Notes under the pieces: model-generated | Databases searched by the model: none | Told to the model about the DNA's origin: nothing | What the model saw: the letters and a program-made list of their open reading frames with translations, nothing else | DNA from: an uncultured Hyphomicrobiales bacterium | Lineage (GTDB): Bacteria; Pseudomonadota; Alphaproteobacteria; Rhizobiales; Rhizobiaceae | Direction: 5' to 3' | Assembly: GCA_943914405.1 (NCBI GenBank) | Contig: CALUBX010000327.1 | Coordinates: 1-5,019 of the forward strand | DNA length: 5,019 nucleotides | Shown here: in pieces, positions 1 through 5,019 of the stretch | Layout: every line of letters starts with the position of its first letter | How positions within the stretch are numbered: position 1 is the first letter of the stretch | Made by a program: the position numbers and the translations under genes

Positions 1-497
1 CGATAAGGGTAGCAGGCTGGGACAAGCGTCGTTTCGACCGCAAGGCCGGATACCGCTTGTCGTCTTGAATCCGCCGATATGGAAAGTGCGCCCAGTGTAT
101 TCCCGTGGTAACTTATCCGCCGAGACAAAATCCGCCGCTTCGTACCCAATCCGGCCTCTTGCCAGAACTGGATTGCGAGCCTTATCGCCGCTTCCGTGGC
201 TTCTGATCCGGAGCTCAAAAAGAAGGCGCTTTTTTTATCGTCTGACAGCCGGGTAAGCGATGCGGCGAGGGTTTCGGCTGGTTCGTTCCGAAACTGCGTC
301 CTATATGTGTACGCGACCGTTCGCATCTGCGATGCGGCGGCCTCCGCGATCTCTTCGATGCCATGCCCGAGATTTGCCACCATTGCTCCCGAGGATCCGT
401 CAATGTAGTCCTTGCCGTAGATGTCATACAGCGTTGACCCTCGTCCGTGGGAGATGATCGGTGGCAGGACCTGATGGTTTGCGCGCAGCAGAGACAT
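1..497 (-). CDS. Class III PLP-dependent aminotransferase, N-terminal part (cut by left edge)
   Basis: The reading frame is open from an ATG at 497 to the left edge, giving 165 residues of a protein that is normally 420-460 long. It matches the class III (ornithine/omega-amino acid) aminotransferase fold. Seen are an N-terminal substrate-strand segment (LYDIYGKDYIDGSSG, residues 23-37), a GHG turn (44-46), the PLP-phosphate loop SSGSEATEAAIR (95-106) and the cofactor-stacking YHGNTLGAL segment (130-138). The PLP-binding lysine would lie beyond the edge. Family members move an amino group between an amine or omega-amino acid and a keto acid, using PLP, in the cytoplasm. The substrate cannot be told here. 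The Trp-Trp signature that BioA carries after its DG motif is absent (DGSSGAMVANLGHG instead), so a biotin DAPA aminotransferase is unlikely. An AGGGAG ribosome binding site 7 bases upstream supports the start, and only 13 bases separate it from the upstream ketosynthase gene, so the two are probably co-expressed. Confidence 0.93.
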   Translation of the reverse strand, partial: MSLLRANHQVLPPIISHGRGSTLYDIYGKDYIDGSSGAMVANLGHGIEEIAEAAASQMRTVAYTYRTQFRNEPAETLAASLTRLSDDKKSAFFLSSGSEATEAAIRLAIQFWQEAGLGTKRRILSRRISYHGNTLGALSISADSRRQAVSGLAVETTLVPACYPY

Positions 498-504
498 CGT
501 TTTA

Positions 505-510
505 CTCCCT
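505..510 (-). promoter_or_regulatory. Ribosome binding site of the aminotransferase gene
   Basis: On the minus strand AGGGAG stands 7 bases before the ATG at 497 and directly follows the TGA stop (513-511) of the ketosynthase gene. The placement fixes the aminotransferase start and suggests that ribosomes finishing the first gene can re-initiate on the second. Confidence 0.75.
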
Positions 511-1485
511 TCAAGACCATTGGTAGAGGGCAGCGCCAGCCGTCATTCCTGCTCCGGCCGCGAAGAACAGCGTCCAATCTTCCGCCTTGAACGCGTTATC
601 CTGCCACGCCTCCGAAAATGCGATCGGGACAGTGCCGCCGGCTGTGTTGGCAAGACGGTTCATGTTTAGGTGGAACTTGTCCAATGAAACGCCGATATCC
701 CCGGAAACGTCTCTCAACAGTGTGAGCGACGCTTGGTGAGGTATCACCGACGCGATTTCGTTTGAGCTGACACCCGCAATGGAGAGAACGTCCGATACGG
801 ATTCCCGAATTAACCGGCGCGCAAATTTATAAACGCCGCGGCCGTCCATTTCGAATGTCCCGCGTGCGGGTATCGCGAAGCAGTCAACCCCTTGCGTGTC
901 TGCGGTCAACGAGAAAACAAACCGTCCATGCGTTTCGCCGCCACGTTCCAAAATGATGGCTCCCGCCCCGTCTCCAAAAAACGCGCTGTCCTGCGAATTC
1001 CAGTCCGTGACACGACTGAATGTATCGGCCCCGACCACGAGAACACGGTTGGCAGCCCCGGACTTCAGGAACAGGGATGCTGTTGCAAGTGCGTAGATGA
1101 AACCACAGCAGACGGCGGAAACGTCGAAAGCTGCTGCTCTGCAAAGGCCTAGTTTTGCCGATAAAATGCATGCCGTTGACGGGGCCTGTTTGTCTGGCGT
1201 GGCCGTTGCGACGATAAGGAGGTCCACGCTCCCTTCAGCGACATCCCCCAGTTCGAGCGCTTGTTTGCATGCGCGAAAAGCTAAATCGGAGGTTGTCTCG
1301 CTGCTTTCTACAATCCGTCTTTCGCGAATGCCTAACTTCCGTTCGACCCATTCTGCATCGATAGGAGACGACGTGCTGAGAGCCGCATTTGACAAGATCT
1401 TGACCGGAACAGAATGCCCCGAACTGATGATTCGGACGTTCCCTTCAGAGGATTTGACAGCTCGTGGTCGAAAGGTTTGGTCCAC
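511..1485 (-). CDS. Beta-ketoacyl-ACP synthase III (FabH-like) family condensing enzyme
   Basis: With the start chosen here the protein has 324 residues, close to the usual 315-330 of KAS III enzymes. This family condenses an acyl-CoA (or acyl-ACP) with malonyl-ACP in the cytoplasm. The catalytic triad can be placed: Cys126 in FDVSAVCCGF, His250 in VIPHQAS and Asn280 in LANTAGGTVP. The His-Asn spacing of 30 equals that of E. coli FabH (244/274). GIRERR (about 52-57), FFGDGAGA and the glycine-rich C-terminal FFAAGAGMTAGAALY are also typical. The frame stays open to a GTG at 1527, but GTG at 1485 has AGGAG 6 bases ahead and removes a 14-residue extension with no counterpart in FabH. Oddities are a second Cys right after the nucleophile and Ser in place of Asn in the HQAN motif. 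Pairing with an aminotransferase, rather than with fatty acid synthesis genes, suggests a specialised role (a signal, a lipid or a secondary metabolite). A BioZ-type enzyme, as in rhizobial bio operons, is an alternative that the neighbour does not favour. Confidence 0.92.
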   Translation of the reverse strand: MDQTFRPRAVKSSEGNVRIISSGHSVPVKILSNAALSTSSPIDAEWVERKLGIRERRIVESSETTSDLAFRACKQALELGDVAEGSVDLLIVATATPDKQAPSTACILSAKLGLCRAAAFDVSAVCCGFIYALATASLFLKSGAANRVLVVGADTFSRVTDWNSQDSAFFGDGAGAIILERGGETHGRFVFSLTADTQGVDCFAIPARGTFEMDGRGVYKFARRLIRESVSDVLSIAGVSSNEIASVIPHQASLTLLRDVSGDIGVSLDKFHLNMNRLANTAGGTVPIAFSEAWQDNAFKAEDWTLFFAAGAGMTAGAALYQWS

Positions 1486-1491
1486 TGGACT

Positions 1492-1496
1492 CTCCT
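1492..1496 (-). promoter_or_regulatory. Ribosome binding site that decides the ketosynthase start
   Basis: On the minus strand AGGAG stands 6 bases before a GTG at 1485. The alternative GTG at 1527, 14 codons further upstream, has no purine-rich site at a proper distance. This is the main reason for placing the start of the KAS III gene at 1485. Confidence 0.7.
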
Positions 1497-1532
1497 GCCA
1501 TTTGCGGGTGAGTTCCAAGCGTGTCACCTAAC

Positions 1533-1713
1533 TTGACGTTTCGCTAATTCCTAATTCTCCGATTAACTCTCACAAAAAGTTCTACTTTGAGGCAATACGC
1601 AACTCAAACCGACGCTTTTTGCGGCGCATCGATGACGTGTCACGCCTCCCAGCCGTCGTTGATCGGTCATGACGCAGCCGTCAGAAAAGCTTAGTAGCTC
1701 CGGTTGACGTTTC
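1533..1713. repeat. 10-base direct repeat TTGACGTTTC at 1533-1542 and 1704-1713
   Basis: The same ten bases occur twice in the same orientation, 171 bases apart, near the two ends of the intergenic gap. On the minus strand they read GAAACGTCAA. The distal copy lies about 50 bases ahead of the chosen ketosynthase start. They could be regulator sites or leftovers of a recombination event. A chance match of this length within a gap of this size is unlikely but possible. Confidence 0.5.
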
Positions 1714-1731
1714 AGTAGAGTTTTGTAGGAG

Positions 1732-3324
1732 CTATCTATCGCGATTTTGCTCGCGGATATTTTGCCGGGTAGCATCGCGCTCCATATCCCTGTTCTGTTC
1801 CTGAATCTGTTCACGCTGCTCTGTTTGCTTTCCCGACTTTTCGGCATCCGCCCCTATACTTTCTCGGCCTCGCTCATCGTTTCGTGAAAGTTCGCGGGTT
1901 TCAACAACTCTCGGCTTGGGAAAATCCTGCCCGCGTGAAATCGCTTGCGAAATCTTGTTTCTCGCAGTGCTCAAACCACGTTGGACCGCAACGGGATCAT
2001 TGTGAAACTTGGCACGAAGCTTCCGTTCGACATATGCCTCCATTGCTACAGCACTGCGTAGTTGAGGATTGTCGCCAGCGCCGCGACCAGTTGCGGCATA
2101 TTCCTTGGCTCTTGCTTCATTGGCGAACCTGCCGTCCTCCAAGGCAGCGTCGCGGGCGGGACCGGTATGCAAGGCGTTCTCGCCGGCGACGATCGTGCGC
2201 GTGACATTCGCTTCTGCTGCGTTAATACGGTCTTCTCTGGCTGCACCAAGAGGCGCTTCCACATTCTCGCGATCGTCAATCACCTGGCTGGTCTGTTCGC
2301 GCTCTTGAGTTACTTCCGCATCCCATTTCCTGCGCTCAACTTCTTGCTGCATGCGGATCTTTTGCCCATCAACCGTACGGATCACAGATTTCATCACGGT
2401 TTCCATACCGGCCTCCTGCAAGCGTATCTGGTCGCCGACTTTTGCTCCGGCACTCAACATGGCGTCGGGTAAACCCACGCCCCATGCCGTGTGCTCGCGG
2501 CCATTGGAATCACGAAGCACCACGTAGGGAGAATGGTCATTTTCAGCATCGTCGCGGTAAGGACGTGAACCTTGCTCGATTACCGTTCCTTCTATGCCAG
2601 TCTTGTAGCTCGGATTTGATCGCTCAGCCCGCGAACGATCGAATGCCTCGTCTTCCGGTATCGTCTTATCGTCACTGGCCCCGGCCGCAGCCGCACTTGG
2701 GCCTTCCGACTGGCGTTGCAAGTCGGGAGCAATCTCATTTCGTAAGAACATCTGCTCTCGCTTCTTGAGCTCCTGCAGATCTAATTCGTTCGGTTTGTAG
2801 CCTGTAACATTTATTCCGCGTGCTTGACCTTCCAGCCAAGCCTCGCGCCGAAACTCTTCAGTGCCTTTCACCTTGATTTCCGTCCATCCACGATGAGCGG
2901 CGGTATCGAGCATAAGCTTTACTGCGTGCGGATCCTCGTTTTTGGTCTTGAGTTTGTCACCGCTGACCTGGAACAGTTCCCGGCTTCCTTTTGCATCGGC
3001 ATAGATATGATCGTCGCCGGCGAAGTCCCGCTTGCGATAATAATTCCTGTTTATCTCATCAGGATAAGGGTCTTCGAGAGGCGGTGGAGCCGTTTTCACA
3101 GACTGGGTGCGTTCAGCTGATGCGGATTGGTCGCGGCGAAAATCTTTGTCGCTTGCGTCGGCGCCGCGCTCGGGTTCTTTCGCCTTTGCTGGCGCTGCGA
3201 TGTCCCGCTCAGGGTCGCGTGCGATTTCCAACAAGTCGGGACGCTCAGGCGACAACAGCGACGCAGCTTCGTCCTTCTTGCGTTCGTCCTCGATGTCGCG
3301 TGCTGTATTGTCTTCCTCGGCCAT
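1732..3324 (-). CDS. LPD7-domain conjugation-associated protein
   Basis: The protein has 530 residues and starts at an ATG with AAGGA 7 bases upstream. Residues 1-90 are charged and low in complexity, probably disordered. Residues about 92-190 form an LPD7 (large polyvalent protein-associated 7) domain, recognised by YADAKGSRELFQVSG, the LKTKNEDPHAVKLMLDTAAH block, RGWTEIKVKG, FRREAWLEGQARG and GYKPNELDL. This domain is common in relaxase C-terminal regions and in proteins of conjugative plasmids. A second module at about 243-325 (GTVIEQGSRPY, YVVLRDSNGREHTAWGV, GAKVGDQIRL) resembles the small beta unit often found beside LPD7 in such proteins. Residues 340-470 are helix-prone, and the last 50 are almost wholly charged, with EQNRD repeated at 509-513 and 525-529. 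No relaxase histidine triad or tyrosine motif is seen, so it is probably a transfer accessory protein, or a substrate of the secretion system, rather than the nickase. It follows traG by 18 bases, in the same operon. The exact function is unknown. Confidence 0.85.
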   Translation of the reverse strand: MAEEDNTARDIEDERKKDEAASLLSPERPDLLEIARDPERDIAAPAKAKEPERGADASDKDFRRDQSASAERTQSVKTAPPPLEDPYPDEINRNYYRKRDFAGDDHIYADAKGSRELFQVSGDKLKTKNEDPHAVKLMLDTAAHRGWTEIKVKGTEEFRREAWLEGQARGINVTGYKPNELDLQELKKREQMFLRNEIAPDLQRQSEGPSAAAAGASDDKTIPEDEAFDRSRAERSNPSYKTGIEGTVIEQGSRPYRDDAENDHSPYVVLRDSNGREHTAWGVGLPDAMLSAGAKVGDQIRLQEAGMETVMKSVIRTVDGQKIRMQQEVERRKWDAEVTQEREQTSQVIDDRENVEAPLGAAREDRINAAEANVTRTIVAGENALHTGPARDAALEDGRFANEARAKEYAATGRGAGDNPQLRSAVAMEAYVERKLRAKFHNDPVAVQRGLSTARNKISQAISRGQDFPKPRVVETRELSRNDERGRESIGADAEKSGKQTEQREQIQEQNRDMERDATRQNIREQNRDR

Positions 3325-3331
3325 GGCTTTA

Positions 3332-3336
3332 TCCTT
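3332..3336 (-). promoter_or_regulatory. Ribosome binding site of the LPD7 gene
   Basis: On the minus strand AAGGA stands 7 bases before the ATG at 3324, inside the 18-base gap behind the traG stop codon (TAA, 3345-3343). The short gap holds only this site, which supports co-transcription with traG and confirms the chosen start. Confidence 0.7.
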
Positions 3337-3342
3337 TTCAGG

Positions 3343-5019
3343 TTATCGAGCGGCTTTCAGACCTTCATCCAAAAGCTCGCTGAAAAAGGCACTTACGCGT
3401 TGCTCAGCATTTTGCTGGTTGACGGAGGTATCGTCGCTCAGGTCGATACCCTCAAAATTCAGATCAACCGCCGTTCCGTCCGGCATTTCCCAAACCATTC
3501 CGTCTTCGCCATCTGCCGGTTGCGTAGGTGCGGTAATTTCCTCAACAGTAGGTTCGCGCACGATCCGTTCGTGAAGCGCTTTGCGAAGCGTCGCTACCTG
3601 GCGTTCCAGTACGTCTATCCTTGCGTCATTGACTTGGGCCTTCAGGCTCAAGGCAGGGGGAGGGAGGAGGCGCTTTTTGAAAACGGGATCTTTCCAGTAA
3701 AGGATTTTTTGAGCCTTTACGGGGGGGATGCCACCCTTCAGAAGGTACTCTTCTTCGAACTGCGTAAGAACGAGTTCTTGGGGCAACATTAGAGCGCGGC
3801 GCTGATCAGACGTGGATTCGGTTCTCGAAGAGCGAGAGAATCCGAGTCCGCGTGATCTGGTTCGGCCGGTGACAGTGTCGTAGCCGAACCGCTCGCTCAG
3901 CTCCGTCGCTATGGTGTGTTCCTTCGGCGTGAATACCACCTCGACGCCGTGGTTTGTCATATAGTTCAAGGCGGCGTCGGGACCATAAACTTCGCGGATT
4001 TGCGATGGCGATTGAACAATGGTGACGATGCGAATCCCAAAACCTGCAACGTACGAGACGCCTTTGGCTATGATTTCAACATTCCCCAAAGCGCGAAACT
4101 CATCCATCATGAGCATGAGCTGGCGCTTCAGCGATTTGTCTTGGTCTGGCAGGACACGAGTGTTCAGATCGACCGCCTGCTGAAAAAACAGGTTGAGCAG
4201 CGGGGCCATACGATCAAGATTGTCTGGCGTCACGCCGAGATAGATCGAGATCGGCCGCCGTCTGAGTTCGCGCAAATCGAAATCGTTAGCACTTGTTGCA
4301 GCGTCGATACGAGCATTGAGCCACAGACCGAGCTTCGCACTCACAGACTTGCGAACGCTTTGCAGCGTGTTTTCAGATGAGGCGAGAAAATCATTCATTG
4401 CCGTACGGCACTGTTGCGATAGCGGGCGATCCTCATTCCGCTTCTCAAGAATGGATTTGAAGTGCTTGGAAATGTCCGGGGCGGCTGCTATCTGCCGCAA
4501 AACTTCACCGATCGTGAACGGGAGTTCGGGCGTTTCCGCAATGTAGCCGGCGACGGCTATGAACGCGGTCCGCGCGCTTTCTGTCCAGAATGGATCGACA
4601 GTGCGTCCCTCGATGGGAAACAGCATTCCCGCAATCCGTTGCAGATCATCGTAGAGGTCTGTGGCATTCGCCCTGTTCACATAGGCGAGGGGATTATAGC
4701 GAGCTGTCTTGCCGTCAGGGTCGAAAGGATCAAACAGGTAGACCTCTTGCCCGGCCTGCTTCCTGAAGCCTGCCGTAAGGTCCCAGTTCTCTTTCTTGAT
4801 ATCGAGCACAATAGCCGAATCCGCCCAGTTCAACAGGTTTGGAATGACCACACCAACGCCTTTACCGCCTCGCGTCGGTGCATAGACGATAACGTGTTCC
4901 GATCCGCAGAATATGAGGTATTTTCCCCGAAGTTTCCCGACGATAATCCCTTTTGTGGCTCTCAAGCCGGCTTTGCGGATCTCCGCTTCCGTGGCGAACC
5001 GAGCCGTACCGTGGAGAGC
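3343..5019 (-). CDS. traG: Type IV coupling protein TraG/VirD4, C-terminal part (cut by right edge)
   Basis: This is the inner-membrane hexameric ATPase that links the relaxosome to the mating channel of a type IV secretion system and drives substrate transfer. The frame is open to the right edge, giving 558 residues. A TTG at 4965 is not the start, because the codons before it encode LHGTARFATEAEIRKAGL, a segment conserved in the family ahead of the Walker A motif. In visible numbering the Walker A motif is APTRGGKGVG (47-56), followed by VVIPNLLNW and VLDIKKENWDLTAGF as in RP4 TraG. The Walker B motif is LMLMMDEFRALG (301-312), and VQSPSQIREVYG (335-346) is the conserved glutamine/arginine region. 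Full members have about 630-670 residues, so the missing part should be the two N-terminal membrane helices. After residue 455 comes a probable coiled coil (about 462-487) and an acidic tail that may be lineage-specific. The LPD7 gene follows directly, as expected for a transfer operon. Confidence 0.96.
   Translation of the reverse strand, partial: ALHGTARFATEAEIRKAGLRATKGIIVGKLRGKYLIFCGSEHVIVYAPTRGGKGVGVVIPNLLNWADSAIVLDIKKENWDLTAGFRKQAGQEVYLFDPFDPDGKTARYNPLAYVNRANATDLYDDLQRIAGMLFPIEGRTVDPFWTESARTAFIAVAGYIAETPELPFTIGEVLRQIAAAPDISKHFKSILEKRNEDRPLSQQCRTAMNDFLASSENTLQSVRKSVSAKLGLWLNARIDAATSANDFDLRELRRRPISIYLGVTPDNLDRMAPLLNLFFQQAVDLNTRVLPDQDKSLKRQLMLMMDEFRALGNVEIIAKGVSYVAGFGIRIVTIVQSPSQIREVYGPDAALNYMTNHGVEVVFTPKEHTIATELSERFGYDTVTGRTRSRGLGFSRSSRTESTSDQRRALMLPQELVLTQFEEEYLLKGGIPPVKAQKILYWKDPVFKKRLLPPPALSLKAQVNDARIDVLERQVATLRKALHERIVREPTVEEITAPTQPADGEDGMVWEMPDGTAVDLNFEGIDLSDDTSVNQQNAEQRVSAFFSELLDEGLKAAR

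Larger units (their letters stand above)
1486..1731. other. Intergenic gap between the transfer module and the biosynthetic pair
   Basis: These 246 bases separate the stop of the LPD7 gene from the start of the ketosynthase gene and hold no plausible gene. Seen are a 10-base direct repeat (separate entry), an 8-base direct repeat CGTGTCAC (1520-1527 and 1636-1643), AGCCGTC twice (1651-1657 and 1676-1682), the palindrome GTCATGAC (1666-1673) and the near-palindrome TGACGTGTCA (1633-1642). No GC-rich hairpin followed by a T run was found in the minus direction, so a terminator behind the transfer genes is not evident. On the minus strand TTGAGT and TAGAAC, 17 bases apart (about 1576-1604), could be a weak sigma-70 type promoter for the ketosynthase operon, but the match is poor. 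Any promoter for the left-hand pair would be expected in this gap. Confidence 0.6.

Noticed and set aside
215..577. Minus-strand open frame of 120 codons overlapping the aminotransferase and the ketosynthase end
   Set aside because: It is out of frame with both supported genes, and its translation is of low, Arg/Ser/Pro-rich complexity without a domain.
1..1485. Identification of the left pair as biotin genes bioZ and bioA
   Set aside because: The aminotransferase lacks the Trp-Trp signature of BioA, and the order is opposite to the known bioBFDAZ operon. No other bio gene is in view.
1704..1731. Plus-strand promoter starting with TTGACG
   Set aside because: The -10 match is poor and it would only drive antisense transcription into the LPD7 gene.
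1528..1731. Nod box, NifA site or sigma-54 promoter ahead of the ketosynthase gene
   Set aside because: No stretch matched the nod box layout, TGT-N10-ACA, or GG-N10-GC spacing when read by eye.
1563..1847. Open frame of 94 codons on the minus strand across the gap and the end of the LPD7 gene
   Set aside because: It overlaps the LPD7 coding end in another frame, has no recognisable domain and is explained as a shadow.
3127..3792. Long plus-strand open frame of 221 codons opposite the coupling protein and LPD7 genes
   Set aside because: It lies antisense to two well-supported genes and crosses their boundary. Its hydrophobic, cysteine-rich translation is what the complement of charged coding sequence gives.
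4963..4965. TTG as start codon of the coupling protein
   Set aside because: The frame stays open upstream and encodes the conserved LHGTARFAT segment, so the true start lies beyond the window.

Overview
The window carries four protein-coding genes, all on the minus strand, so it reads from right to left. Two are cut by the window edges. The proteins point to an alphaproteobacterium, most likely a member of the Rhizobiales, and to a mobile replicon (conjugative plasmid, symbiotic plasmid or integrative conjugative element). The reasons are a TraG/VirD4-type coupling protein followed by an LPD7-domain conjugation protein, a pairing familiar from rhizobial transfer regions, and a base composition that looks only moderately GC-rich by eye. 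No species can be named from the sequence alone.

The right part (1732-5019) is a conjugation module. The type IV coupling protein (3343 to beyond the right edge) has clear Walker A and Walker B motifs. It is followed after 18 bases by a 530-residue protein (1732-3324) with an LPD7 domain, a second small beta-type module and a long charged tail. No relaxase catalytic motif is visible in the window. The two genes are tightly spaced and almost certainly co-transcribed.

The left part (1-1485) is a biosynthetic pair. One gene is a beta-ketoacyl-ACP synthase III (FabH-like) enzyme with an intact Cys-His-Asn triad (511-1485, with the start re-assigned to an internal GTG that has a good ribosome binding site). 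The other is a class III PLP-dependent aminotransferase (1-497, cut by the left edge). Only 13 bases separate them, and the ribosome binding site of the second abuts the stop codon of the first, so they form an operon that continues past the left edge. Their product is unknown. The pair recalls the rhizobial biotin genes bioA/bioZ, but the aminotransferase lacks the Trp-Trp signature of BioA and the gene order is reversed, so biotin synthesis is not supported.

Between the two modules lies a 246-base non-coding gap (1486-1731) with a 10-base direct repeat and several TGAC/GTCA half-sites, but no convincing terminator or promoter. The likeliest picture is a metabolic cargo operon placed just behind the transfer genes of a mobile element. 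No RNA gene, CRISPR array, insertion sequence or attachment site was recognised.
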